A stretch of DNA of 17,905 bases from Nocardioides sp. Lineage in GTDB: Bacteria; Actinomycetota; Actinomycetes; Propionibacteriales; Nocardioidaceae. The notes under the pieces were generated by a model that was not told the origin of the DNA, ran no database searches, and saw only the letters and a program-made list of their open reading frames with translations. The stretch is taken from contig JAPSKJ010000021.1 of assembly GCA_031177735.1 (NCBI GenBank), positions 1-17,905 of the forward strand, written 5' to 3'. The translations under genes and the position numbers were made by a program. Within the stretch, counting starts at the first letter, position 1. Every line of letters begins with the position of its first letter. Shown one piece after another: positions 1 to 7,298 of this stretch.

Positions 1-283
1 CGATCTCCGTGACGATCCCGTACCAGTCGCTCCGGCGGGCCGCGAGCGCGCGGGCGCCGGCGTTCGGGCGGTACCCGAGCTCGGCCGCCGCGTGGAGCAC
101 GCGGCGGCGCGTGTCGTCCGGGATGCCAGCGTCGGCGCGGTCGTTGAGGACGAACGAGACGGTGGTGCGCGAGACGCCTGCCCGTTTCGCGACGTCCCCC
201 ATCGTGGCGGAGCCGGCGCGCGGCGGGACGGGCGTCCCGCCGGTGCGCGAACGTTCCGCTCGAGATTCGCTCTTGGTCGTCAT
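1..283 (-). CDS. LacI-family transcriptional regulator, N-terminal part (cut by window edge)
   Basis: Only the first 94 residues are in the window; the rest lies beyond position 1. Residues 28-50 form a LacI-type helix-turn-helix (TMGDVAKRAGVSRTTVSFVL), and residues 70-84 form the YRPNAGARAL hinge helix that leads into the sugar-binding domain. Just before the cut, WYGIVTEI matches the first strand of the periplasmic-binding-protein-like effector domain. The ATG at 283-281 is chosen because AAAGGG lies about 6 bases upstream and because the promoter and two operator palindromes sit immediately in front. The protein should bind DNA as a dimer and be released by a sugar ligand. The two palindromes in its own promoter suggest autoregulation. 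It is transcribed in the same direction as the fructokinase operon, behind a hairpin, so it probably opens a separate unit. The ligand cannot be told from this fragment. The family is certain and the sugar is unknown. Confidence 0.93.
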   Translation of the reverse strand, partial: MTTKSESRAERSRTGGTPVPPRAGSATMGDVAKRAGVSRTTVSFVLNDRADAGIPDDTRRRVLHAAAELGYRPNAGARALAARRSDWYGIVTEI

Positions 284-296
284 CGACACCCTTTCG

Positions 297-310
297 CTAA
301 CGCGCGTTAG
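297..310. promoter_or_regulatory. LacI-type operator O1, perfect palindrome
   Basis: CTAACGCGCGTTAG is a perfect 14-base inverted repeat with a central CpG, the step at which LacI-family hinge helices insert. It overlaps the predicted transcription start of the partial LacI gene. It is most likely the binding site of that same regulator. A second, slightly imperfect copy lies exactly 20 bases away, centre to centre. Confidence 0.75.
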
Positions 311-314
311 TCGC

Positions 315-343
315 AACTTACGCGCGTTACCTCGACCTGTCAA
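315..343 (-). promoter_or_regulatory. Promoter of the partial LacI gene
   Basis: On the minus strand a perfect -35 TTGACA (343-338) is followed after exactly 17 bases by TAAGTT (320-315), which fits the actinobacterial TANNNT -10. The predicted transcript would start near 308, about 25 bases before the ATG at 283. Both operator palindromes overlap the promoter. No transcript data are available; the call rests on consensus and spacing. Confidence 0.75.
318..329. promoter_or_regulatory. LacI-type operator O2, near-palindromic copy
   Basis: TTACGCGCGTTA repeats the core of the 297-310 site with one mismatched pair, and also has a central CpG. It overlaps the -10 element and part of the spacer of the promoter, so a bound repressor would block polymerase directly. 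The 20-base distance from O1 (about two helical turns) would put two dimers on the same face of the DNA. Confidence 0.65.
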
Positions 344-400
344 GGCCGGAAGTCCGCAAGCCTGTCGCGAGCGTTGGATATGACGCTCCGTGGAGAAGGT

Positions 401-467
401 GCGCTGGGCGCACGGGCTGCCCGCCAGCGCGAGGTGCGCCCGATACCAGGCCAGTCGCACCTCGCGC
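401..467 (-). terminator. Tandem hairpins behind the fructokinase gene (candidate terminator)
   Basis: Just downstream of the fructokinase stop is a perfect 12-base-pair stem, GCGCGAGGTGCG (427-438) with its complement at 456-467 and a 17-base loop. A second stem-loop overlaps its foot: GCGCTGG (401-407) pairs with CCAGCGC (424-430) and encloses the small hairpin CGGGC-T-GCCCG (413-423). The two share 427-430 and so could be alternatives. No U-tract follows, as is common in high-GC actinobacteria. The position between the operon end and the next promoter supports a terminating or 3'-end-stabilising role. Confidence 0.55.
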
Positions 468-472
468 GTCGG

Positions 473-1444
473 TCAGGTTCGGGCAGGTGTGCCGTCAGCG
501 GCCCGGGCTGCCGCTGCCTCGGGGAAGGTTCGCTCAACCGACCACGGCGGGTTAGCGCCAGGCCTGGCAACGGTGGCCGCCGCGATGGTGGCGGCGAACG
601 TGACGATCCCCTCGAGGATGGCTGCGTCCGCCGCGCCGAGCAGTTTTCGACGGTCCGCGCCGTCGAGCTCCGCCGTCACGACCCCGTGGATCAGACCACC
701 CATGAACGCGTCCCCGGCACCGATGGTGTCCACCACCTCGACCTGACGGCCGGGAACGTCGAGCTGGACGTCGCGCGCCACCAGGACGGCCCCGTCGGCA
801 CCCCTGGTGCCGACGACCACGCCGGGCGCCTCGTCAGCCCACGACCTGAGGACCGCATCGAACGGCTTGCCCGGGTAGAGCCAGGCGAGGTCCTCGTCGG
901 ACACCTTGACGACGTCGGCGAGCTGCACCAGGCGTTCGACCCGCCGCCGCACGGCTGCGCGGTCGGGGCAGATCGAGGGGCGCAGGTTCGGGTCGTAGGT
1001 GACGGTCGCGGTCGCCCGCGCCTCCTCGACGAGCCGGAGGACGGCGCTGGCACCGGGCTCCACCAGCGTCGCGACGCTGCCGACGTGGACGACGCCCGCG
1101 CTCCCGGCCTGCGGCAGGACCGGGGCCCACGTGAGGGAAAACTCGTAGCGGGCCGAGCCGTCCGGCCGCAGCCGGGAGGCCGCAACCGACGTCGGGCCGC
1201 TGCCGACGCTGCCCGCGGTGAGCCGGACGCCAGACTCGGAGAGCCAGGCGCGTAGTCGTCGACCACGGTCGTCGTCGCCGAGACACGTCGCGAACTGCGG
1301 CCGGTGCCCGAGCCGTCCGAGCGTCACCGCGACGTTGGCGGGGCTTCCGCCCGGGTGCTCACGGTGGTTGCCGTCGTCGCTCGTCACGACGTCCGTCAGC
1401 GCCTCGCCGACGACGAGCACCCGGGCGTCCTGGTGGGTATGCAC
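473..1444 (-). CDS. PfkB-family fructokinase
   Basis: This 323-residue cytoplasmic sugar kinase has the usual length of bacterial PfkB/ribokinase-family fructokinases. The first substrate-binding signature GGSPANVAVTLGRLG is at residues 32-46, DPNLRP at 151-156, and the ATP/anion-hole signature DTIGAGDAF at 239-247, with Asp245 as the expected catalytic base. The start is GTG at 1444-1442 because GGAGGA lies about 6 bases upstream. The gene begins 13 bases after the stop of the secreted GH32 enzyme, so the two are cotranscribed as the last genes of the transporter-levanase operon. The context predicts ATP-dependent phosphorylation of imported fructose to fructose-6-phosphate. Sugar specificity within the PfkB family (fructose or another ketose, or 2-keto-3-deoxygluconate) cannot be fixed by motifs alone; fructose is inferred from the neighbours. 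Confidence 0.93.
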   Translation of the reverse strand: MHTHQDARVLVVGEALTDVVTSDDGNHREHPGGSPANVAVTLGRLGHRPQFATCLGDDDRGRRLRAWLSESGVRLTAGSVGSGPTSVAASRLRPDGSARYEFSLTWAPVLPQAGSAGVVHVGSVATLVEPGASAVLRLVEEARATATVTYDPNLRPSICPDRAAVRRRVERLVQLADVVKVSDEDLAWLYPGKPFDAVLRSWADEAPGVVVGTRGADGAVLVARDVQLDVPGRQVEVVDTIGAGDAFMGGLIHGVVTAELDGADRRKLLGAADAAILEGIVTFAATIAAATVARPGANPPWSVERTFPEAAAARAADGTPART

Positions 1445-1457
1445 GAGGGGTCCTCCT

Positions 1458-4178
1458 TCAGCGGGCGCAGGGCACGGCCCCGGGCCTACCGGGTGCTCCC
1501 GCGCAGGCGGGTGCCGCGGGCCCGGAGCCCTCGACGTGCACGGACGGCGTGAGTGGCGTGGCGGTGAGCGAGACGATACGGGCCGTGCCGCCCTCGGCGA
1601 ACGCGGCCAGGCCGAGCGAGGCGGGGTCTGGGAAGACCTGGCTCGTGACGGTCCGCAGGCCGTCGGCCGTCAGGACCTCGACGGACGACCGGTCGACGTA
1701 GACCCGCAGCTTTACTCGCCCGTCGGTGACGCTCGAGTCTGGCAGGGGTGCGGAGGAGGTGCCGGCGAACGCCGGGTGGAATCCCACGTCGCCCGAGCGT
1801 GTCCGGTCGACGACGAGCCGCTGCCGCCTGGCGTCGTACGCGACCACCGTCCCCTCCTCCGCTGCCGCCGCGTCCCCGACGGCGAAGCCGCCCGTGGAGC
1901 GCACGACGACACCGGCACGGTCGGCGTCGCCCACGTCGAGCGTCACGTCGAGCCGGTACACGTCACCGGCGTCGGAGAGCGGGACCGTCGCGTCGGTCAC
2001 AGGAAGGTTCCGCACCCGCGTCGCGGCGGCCGGCACCGCCAGGCGGTCGACGCCCTTCACGACGCGCTGGGTGAGGACGACCTGCCCGTCCTGCTCGGTG
2101 AGCGTCACCTCGCGAGGCAGCGTCATGGCCGAGCGCCACGGATGCGTCGGGATGTCCTGGGCGTACGTCCAGTCGTTCATCCAGCCGATCATGTAGCGGC
2201 GCCCGTCGGGCACGTTGTCGAACGACACGGTGGCGTAGTAGTCGCGCCCCCAGTCCAGCCAGTCGTACCGCTCGATACCCGGGTTTACGGGTGCGTCCGT
2301 GGCGACGACATGGTCGAGCAGGATGTGGCCCCAGCCGCCGCGGTTGTTGTCGACGACCCGCAGCGTCGCCTGCTTGCCCCGCAGTTCGGCCACGTCCCAG
2401 CTGACCCAGTCGAGCTGTTCGGAGTTGCGGCCGGTCGCGCTCCGGACGACCTCGCCGTCGACGACGAGGTTGACCGTGGTCTCGGAGCTGCGCGGGAGGG
2501 CCGGCTCGTCCCCGACGACGACGTGGTCGACCGTGAGGTGGCCCCATCCACCGGTCGCGTGGTCGACGACCCTGATCTGAGCGTCGCGGCCACGCAGGTC
2601 GCTCACGTCCCACGACCGCCAGCGCAGGTCGCCCGCCTCGGGGCCGGTCAGATGGCGCACCACCTCACCGTCGACGAGGAGCTGCACCTGCAGCGTCTGC
2701 GGGTCGGAGTCGGCGCGCCGCCCGCCGCCGACGAGCATGCTCACGTGGTCGCCGTCGAGGACGAACGAGGGCGAGGTCAGCGTGCCGACGTTGCCGTCGC
2801 CGTGCGGGCCGCCCTCCCAGGTGTTGAGGCGGCCATCGCCGATGTAGTACTCGCCGCCCGCGGTCGACGGGCTTGCCGTGGCCGCGAGGTCACCGGTACC
2901 GGTCCAACCGGCGTCGGCCAGCGTGAGGCCGGCCGCGCGCTGCTCGAAACCGTCCCACAGGAGCGTGCCCGGCGGCGGCTCGTTGCCGAGCTGACCGCCG
3001 TCGAGGCGCGGGTGGTTGCCGCCGCCCACGAGCATCGCCAGCCAGTCACGCTCGATCGTGAACGGTGCGGACTCCGCGGTGCCTGTCGGCCAGTCGTGGC
3101 CGACGAAGGAGTTGACGAGACGCGCGCCGAAGAAGCCGGCGACCTGCTGCTGGCCCGGGACGGTGCCCGGGAACGGCTCGGCGCCGAACGGGCCTTGCTC
3201 GGCATGCCCGGGCTCGTTGACGACGGTCCAGTCGCCCCAGCCGGCCTCGAAGTCGGCGAGGACCTCGCCGTCGGGAACCTCGACGCCCTCCACGGTCCGC
3301 TCGGGCGTGAACGTGGTGCCGTCGAAGTCACCGACGAAGTACTGGCCGCCCGAGCCGCCGGCGACGGAGCCGGGGTTGAGATTCACGACCATGACCCAGC
3401 GCGTGTTCTGGGGGTCGCCGTCGATTGGCAGCTCGAACAGGTCCGGGCACTCCCAGATGCCGCCGGTCGCGTTGGCCGGCCCGAACGTCGACAGGTACGA
3501 CCAGTTCCTGAGGTCGTCGGAGCGGTAGAGCACGACCTGGTGGTCCACCGCCTCGACGGCGACCATGACCCAGTAGGCGCGGCCCTCGCCGTCGTCGTAC
3601 CGGAACACCTTGGGGTCCCGGAAGTTGCGGCTGCCGCGGTCGAGCACGGGGTTGCCCTCGTACTTCGTCCAGGTGTACCCACCGTCGGTCGAGTACGCGA
3701 GCGACTGGGCCTGGATCCCCGCGAGCGTCGGGTGGGCGTCGGTGTACGCGCTCGTGTAGAGCGCGACGAGCGGCGGGTCCTCGACGGTGCCGAAGCCGCT
3801 CGTGTTCCCGTGGTCGACCACGACGGAGCCGGAGAAGATGTCCTCGACCGCGGTGCCGTTCTCGTCGAACGTCTGCGGGATCGCGACCGGCTGCTCGGTC
3901 CAGTGCGCGAGGTCCGGGCTGGTCGCGTGACCCCACGACATGTTCCCCCAGCGGTTCCCGTGCGGGTTGTGCTGGAAGTACAGGTGGTACGTCCCGTCGT
4001 GGTAGACGAGCCCGTTGGGGTCGTTCATCCAGTTCTTGCTGGGGCTCCAGTGGATGGCCGGGCGGTACGGCTCGTCGCCGACGGGTTCCGGGGCCGCGGC
4101 GGACACCGTCGGCGCGAGGAGCAGGGTGAGCGCGGCGGCGAGCGCCGGCACCACCCGGGCGCGGGCAGGGGAGGTCAT
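1458..4178 (-). CDS. Secreted GH32 levanase/fructanase with nested insertion
   Basis: 906 residues. It has a Sec signal peptide (MTSPARARVVPALAAALTLL then a VSA-AA cleavage site near residue 28). The five-bladed GH32 propeller carries WMNDPNG at 50-56 (nucleophile Asp53), RDP at 187-189 (transition-state stabiliser) and ECP at 243-245 (acid/base Glu243). The propeller is interrupted at about residue 305 and resumes near 635 (YDWLDWGRDYYATVSFDN, then MIGWMNDW). The C-terminal beta-sandwich holds VYVDRSSVEVL at 827-836. The roughly 325-residue interruption is two related modules, one inside the other (see findings). It should hydrolyse levan or inulin outside the cell; levan versus inulin preference is not readable. 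No sortase signal or terminal binding module is seen. ATG at 4178 is preferred over an upstream frame start at 4238 because AAGGAG and the signal peptide follow the later one. The gene lies 56 bases behind the ATPase gene and 13 bases before fructokinase. Confidence 0.93.
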   Translation of the reverse strand: MTSPARARVVPALAAALTLLLAPTVSAAAPEPVGDEPYRPAIHWSPSKNWMNDPNGLVYHDGTYHLYFQHNPHGNRWGNMSWGHATSPDLAHWTEQPVAIPQTFDENGTAVEDIFSGSVVVDHGNTSGFGTVEDPPLVALYTSAYTDAHPTLAGIQAQSLAYSTDGGYTWTKYEGNPVLDRGSRNFRDPKVFRYDDGEGRAYWVMVAVEAVDHQVVLYRSDDLRNWSYLSTFGPANATGGIWECPDLFELPIDGDPQNTRWVMVVNLNPGSVAGGSGGQYFVGDFDGTTFTPERTVEGVEVPDGEVLADFEAGWGDWTVVNEPGHAEQGPFGAEPFPGTVPGQQQVAGFFGARLVNSFVGHDWPTGTAESAPFTIERDWLAMLVGGGNHPRLDGGQLGNEPPPGTLLWDGFEQRAAGLTLADAGWTGTGDLAATASPSTAGGEYYIGDGRLNTWEGGPHGDGNVGTLTSPSFVLDGDHVSMLVGGGRRADSDPQTLQVQLLVDGEVVRHLTGPEAGDLRWRSWDVSDLRGRDAQIRVVDHATGGWGHLTVDHVVVGDEPALPRSSETTVNLVVDGEVVRSATGRNSEQLDWVSWDVAELRGKQATLRVVDNNRGGWGHILLDHVVATDAPVNPGIERYDWLDWGRDYYATVSFDNVPDGRRYMIGWMNDWTYAQDIPTHPWRSAMTLPREVTLTEQDGQVVLTQRVVKGVDRLAVPAAATRVRNLPVTDATVPLSDAGDVYRLDVTLDVGDADRAGVVVRSTGGFAVGDAAAAEEGTVVAYDARRQRLVVDRTRSGDVGFHPAFAGTSSAPLPDSSVTDGRVKLRVYVDRSSVEVLTADGLRTVTSQVFPDPASLGLAAFAEGGTARIVSLTATPLTPSVHVEGSGPAAPACAGAPGRPGAVPCAR

Positions 4179-4181
4179 GGG

Positions 4182-4199
4182 TCGAACTCCTTCGTTCGA
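4182..4199 (-). promoter_or_regulatory. Ribosome-binding site in a hairpin loop before the levanase gene
   Basis: On the minus strand TCGAAC-GAAGGA-GTTCGA forms a 6-base-pair stem whose six-base loop contains the Shine-Dalgarno core GAAGGA. The stem ends 3 bases before the ATG. The sequence AGGAGTTCGAC also precedes the binding-protein gene start near 7243. Either a weak structural control or display of the SD in the loop is possible. The structure is short, and its function is an inference. Confidence 0.4.
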
Positions 4200-4234
4200 T
4201 CGGGCGTTCTTGTGCTGCGGGAGGGGTTGGCGGC

Positions 4235-5041
4235 TCAAGCCTCGGCGGCGCCAGTCATGATGGCGACGGCCTCGGTCATGGAGTGCGACCGCGGCGTGAT
4301 GCTCGCCGCGCGGCGGCCGAGCCGCTGCACGTGGATGCGGTCGGCGATCTCGAACACGTGGGGCATGTTGTGGCTGATGATGATCACCGGCACGCCGTTG
4401 TCGCGCAGGGTTCGGACCAGCTCGAGGACCTGGCCGGACTCGCGCACGCCGAGCGCCGCCGTCGGCTCGTCGAGCACGACGACCTTCGAGCCGAACGCCG
4501 CCGCGCGGGCGACCGCGACGGCCTGACGCTGGCCGCCGGAGAGGTTCTCGACCGGCACGGTCACGTCCTGGAGCGTCGAGATCCCCAGGTCGCGCAGCTC
4601 CCGGCGGGCACGCTCACGCATGCCCGCCCTGTCCGTCATCCGAAGCACCGAACCGAGGAACCCCTTGCGCCGGACCTCGCGCCCGAGGAACAGGTTGGAC
4701 GCGATGTCGAGCGACGGCGCGACGGCAAGCGTCTGGTACACGGTCTCGATGCCGGCAGCGCGCGCATCCTGGGGACGCTTGAAGTGGACTCGCTCGCCGT
4801 CTAGCACGATCTCGCCCTGGTCGGGGATCTCGGCACCGGTCAGGCACTTGATCAGCGTGGACTTGCCGGCGCCGTTGTCCCCGATGATTGCCAGGACCTC
4901 GCCGCGGTAGAGCTCGATGTCCACGCCGTCGAGCCCGACGACGCGCCCGAAGGTCTTGACGAGGCCACGCGCCTGGAGCACCGGCGTCGCGCCCGGGGTG
5001 ACGCCGTCGTCCGTCGTGGTGGTGGTGTCGATGGTGGTCAC
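4235..5041 (-). CDS. frcA: Sugar ABC transporter ATP-binding protein (FrcA-like, CUT2)
   Basis: 268 residues with one nucleotide-binding domain: Walker A GDNGAGKST at 54-62, signature LSGGQ at 167-171, Walker B VVVLDEP at 187-193, and switch His224 in ISHN. The length fits FrcA-type single-domain ATPases, not the duplicated ~500-residue RbsA/XylG type. The start is GTG at 5041-5039, which overlaps the permease stop as GTGA; this places GGAAGG upstream and excludes a much longer frame that only reads through the permease gene. It should energise the adjacent permease for uptake of a monosaccharide, most likely fructose released by the operon's levanase. The residues between Walker B and the end are normal, and nothing is broken. 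The gene symbol is by family likeness and context; substrate is not proven. Confidence 0.88.
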   Translation of the reverse strand: MTTIDTTTTTDDGVTPGATPVLQARGLVKTFGRVVGLDGVDIELYRGEVLAIIGDNGAGKSTLIKCLTGAEIPDQGEIVLDGERVHFKRPQDARAAGIETVYQTLAVAPSLDIASNLFLGREVRRKGFLGSVLRMTDRAGMRERARRELRDLGISTLQDVTVPVENLSGGQRQAVAVARAAAFGSKVVVLDEPTAALGVRESGQVLELVRTLRDNGVPVIIISHNMPHVFEIADRIHVQRLGRRAASITPRSHSMTEAVAIMTGAAEA

Positions 5042-6072
5042 TTGCGCACCTTCCGGATCCACTGGTCGAGCGAGACCGCGACGATCACGAGGACGCCGAC
5101 GGCGAGGGTCTGGTAGAGCACGTCGAGGCCGGCCAGGGAGAGGCCGTTGCGGAACACCCCGACGATGAGCGCGCCCAGCAGCGTGCCCCAGACGGTGCCG
5201 CGGCCGCCGAAGAGGCTCGTGCCGCCGATGACGACGGCGGTGATCGAGTCGAGGTTCATGTCGACGCCGACGTTGGGGCTCGCCGCGTTGGCGCGGCCGA
5301 TCTGGAGCCAGGCGGCGAGTGCGAGGATCGCGCCTGCCGACAGGTAGACGCTGAGCAGCACCCGGTTGACGCTGATCCCGGAGAGCCGCGCCGCGTCCTT
5401 GTCGTCGCCGACGGCGTAGACGTGCTTGCCCCACGCGGTGCGCGACAGCGCGATCGCGACGACCAGGTAGGCGGCGAGCATGAGGAGCACACCGATCGAG
5501 ATCCGGACCCCGAAGACGGGGAACGTGGTGCCGGTCCACGTCATGAACGCAGGCATGTCGGTGCCGCGAACCGTCGCACCGCGCGAGTACAGGAGCGTGA
5601 TCGCCAGGAACACGTTGAGCGTCCCGAGCGTGGCGATGAAGGGCGGCAGCTTCAGCCGGGTGACCAGGACGCCGTTGACACCACCCGCCGCGAGGCCGAC
5701 GAGCAAGCCGAGCAGGAGCGCCACGGGCGGCGGCAGCCCGATGCTCGTGGCCGCCTGTGCCATCACCACCGAGCCCAGGACCATGATCGACCCGACCGAC
5801 AGGTCGATCCCCGCCGTCAGGATCACGAGCGTCTGCGCGACTGCCAACGTCCCGACGACCGCGACCTGCTGCGTGATCAGCGAGAGGTTGCCCGGCGCCC
5901 AGAACCGGTCGTTGAGGAGACCGAAGACGACGACCGACAGGACCAGGACGATCGCCGGGCTGAGGGCCGGGTAGCGGTGCAGGACGCCGCGGGCCCGCTC
6001 GAGCGGGGTGCGACGGTCGAGGAACTCGGCGGCCGGGTCATGCGCGCGCGCCGGCAGAGTGGATGTGCTCAT
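5038..6072 (-). CDS. frcC: Sugar ABC transporter permease (FrcC/RbsC-like, CUT2)
   Basis: 344 residues, a typical length for BPD_transp_2 (CUT2) permeases. About eight to ten hydrophobic segments are visible from residue 35 onward, after a hydrophilic N-terminus. Family hallmarks include ILTAGIDLSVGSIMVLG in the first third and VVIGGTSLFGGRGTVWGTLLGA near residue 300, the coupling and substrate-path region of RbsC/FrcC proteins. ATG at 6072-6070 has AAGGAG 7 bases upstream. It lies 71 bases behind the binding-protein gene and overlaps the ATPase start by four bases, so translation is probably coupled. It forms the membrane channel that receives sugar from the lipoprotein. The family is monosaccharide-specific, and fructose follows from the context of levanase and fructokinase. 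Confidence 0.92.
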   Translation of the reverse strand: MSTSTLPARAHDPAAEFLDRRTPLERARGVLHRYPALSPAIVLVLSVVVFGLLNDRFWAPGNLSLITQQVAVVGTLAVAQTLVILTAGIDLSVGSIMVLGSVVMAQAATSIGLPPPVALLLGLLVGLAAGGVNGVLVTRLKLPPFIATLGTLNVFLAITLLYSRGATVRGTDMPAFMTWTGTTFPVFGVRISIGVLLMLAAYLVVAIALSRTAWGKHVYAVGDDKDAARLSGISVNRVLLSVYLSAGAILALAAWLQIGRANAASPNVGVDMNLDSITAVVIGGTSLFGGRGTVWGTLLGALIVGVFRNGLSLAGLDVLYQTLAVGVLVIVAVSLDQWIRKVRK

Positions 6073-6115
6073 GAAGGACTCCTTGTCTCAGGAGGTGCGA
6101 CGGGGTTCCGCGCCG

Positions 6116-6134
6116 CCGCGTCGCGACGTCGCGG
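6116..6134 (-). repeat. GC-rich inverted repeat between binding-protein and permease genes
   Basis: CCGCG (6116-6120) and CGCGG (6130-6134) flank a 9-base spacer, and inside lies the 12-base palindrome CGCGACGTCGCG (6122-6133). A hairpin here could stabilise the 3' end of the binding-protein message or reduce read-through, a common way to make more binding protein than permease. It is short, and a chance occurrence is possible in DNA this GC-rich. Confidence 0.3.
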
Positions 6135-6143
6135 CACACCACG

Positions 6144-7238
6144 TCAGCCCCAGCAGATCTCCGACGCCTCGGTGGAGTCGATGGACTCGACGCCGCCGGC
6201 GGGAGTGTCGGTCACGAGCTCGACGCCCGTGTTGAAGAAGTCGAGACCCTCGGTGGTCTGCGGCGCCTCGCCCGTCCGCGCGAGCTCGGCGATCGCCTCG
6301 ACGCCGAGCTCGGCCATTCTGACCGGGTACTGCTGGCTCGTGGCGTCGATCACGCCGTTGGCGACGTTCTCGACGCCGGCGCAACCACCGTCGACCGAGA
6401 CGAGCAGCACGTCGTCGGCCGTGCCGGCCGCCTCGAGCGCCTGGTGGGCGCCGTAGGCCGCCGGCTCGTTGATCGTGTAGACGACGTTGATGTCCGGGTT
6501 CTTCGTGAGGAGGTTCTCCATAGCGGTCCGGCCGCCGTCCTCGGCGCCCTGGCTCGCCTCGTTGCCGACGATCTCGTACACGCCGCCGCCGTACGAGCCG
6601 GTCTTGGCCTCGTCGCCGTTGACGTTCGGGTCGGCGACGTCGATCCCCATGCCCTCGAGGAAGCCCTGGTCGCGGTCGTAGTCGACCGAGACGACCTTGT
6701 CGTCGAAGAGGTCGAGCAGCGCGATCGTGGCCTTTTCCCCGTCGAGCTGGGCGGCGGTCCACTCGCCGATGAGCCGGCCCGCCTCGCGGTTGTCGGTCGC
6801 GAACGTGATGTCGACCGCGTCGGCCGGGTCGGGCGGCGTGTCCAGGGCGATGACGTAGAGGCCGGCGTCCCGGGCCTTACCGATCGCGTCGACGACCGAC
6901 GGGCCGTTCGGCGTGATGAGGATGCCGGCCTCGCCGCGGGCGATCGCGTTCTCGATCGCCTGGATCTGCGTCTCCTCGTCCCCGTCAGCCTTGCCCGCCG
7001 CGAGCGTGAGCTCGACACCGTGCTCGGCCGCCGCGGCCTCCGCGCCCTCCTGCATCGCGACGAAGAACGGGTTGGTCGTGGTCTTGACGATCAGCGACAC
7101 GCCGACACCGTTGTCAGGCGCACCGGCGGACGCCGCCCCATCGCTGCAGGCCGTCAGACCGAACGATGCCAGGGCAAAAATGCTGGTCACTGTGGCGCCG
7201 CGCCGCAACAGCGCAGAAGTGGTGGTCGTGTAGTTCAC
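6144..7238 (-). CDS. frcB: Sugar ABC transporter substrate-binding lipoprotein (FrcB-like)
   Basis: 364 residues. The N-terminus has a lipoprotein signal with lipobox LTAC, so the mature protein would be anchored by Cys31 on the outer face of the membrane. The rest is a type 1 periplasmic-binding fold of the ribose/fructose/xylose class: VSLIVKTTTNPFF near 47-59, DTPPDP and ITFATDNREAG in the middle of the N-lobe, and SVDGG in the C-lobe. The start is GTG at 7238-7236, with CAGGAG 8 bases upstream. It is the first gene of the minus-strand operon, directly behind a promoter with a palindromic operator. It should capture fructose freed by the secreted levanase and hand it to the neighbouring permease. 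Fructose rather than ribose or another sugar is inferred from context. Confidence 0.9.
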   Translation of the reverse strand: MNYTTTTSALLRRGATVTSIFALASFGLTACSDGAASAGAPDNGVGVSLIVKTTTNPFFVAMQEGAEAAAAEHGVELTLAAGKADGDEETQIQAIENAIARGEAGILITPNGPSVVDAIGKARDAGLYVIALDTPPDPADAVDITFATDNREAGRLIGEWTAAQLDGEKATIALLDLFDDKVVSVDYDRDQGFLEGMGIDVADPNVNGDEAKTGSYGGGVYEIVGNEASQGAEDGGRTAMENLLTKNPDINVVYTINEPAAYGAHQALEAAGTADDVLLVSVDGGCAGVENVANGVIDATSQQYPVRMAELGVEAIAELARTGEAPQTTEGLDFFNTGVELVTDTPAGGVESIDSTEASEICWG

Positions 7239-7266
7239 CGTCGAACTCCTGGATTGTGAGGGCTCG

Positions 7267-7291
7267 TTGTCCGTTGCCCGACAACGTTGTC
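7267..7291. promoter_or_regulatory. LacI-type operator: three half-sites around GACAACGTTGTC
   Basis: GACAACGTTGTC (7280-7291) is a perfect 12-base palindrome with central CpG. A third half-site TTGTC (7267-7271) faces GACAA (7280-7284) across 8 bases, so two overlapping inverted repeats with centres 10 bases apart are possible. The site lies between the divergent binding-protein gene and a LacI-family gene. That regulator is the probable ligand-responsive repressor of both. Confidence 0.75.
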
Positions 7292-7298
7292 AGGTCAG

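Noticed and set aside
4179..4238. Upstream start giving the levanase 20 more residues
   Set aside because: It would bury the signal peptide behind a charged extension. AAGGAG precedes the ATG at 4178.
1218..4526. A 1102-codon open frame on the plus strand
   Set aside because: It lies antisense to the levanase gene and has a low-complexity Val/Arg/Asp/Gly composition with no domain. It arises from the GC-rich third positions of the real gene.
4235..5539. A 434-residue version of the ATPase
   Set aside because: The extra N-terminus reads through the permease gene out of frame. The GTG at 5041 overlaps the permease stop and gives a normal 268-residue protein.
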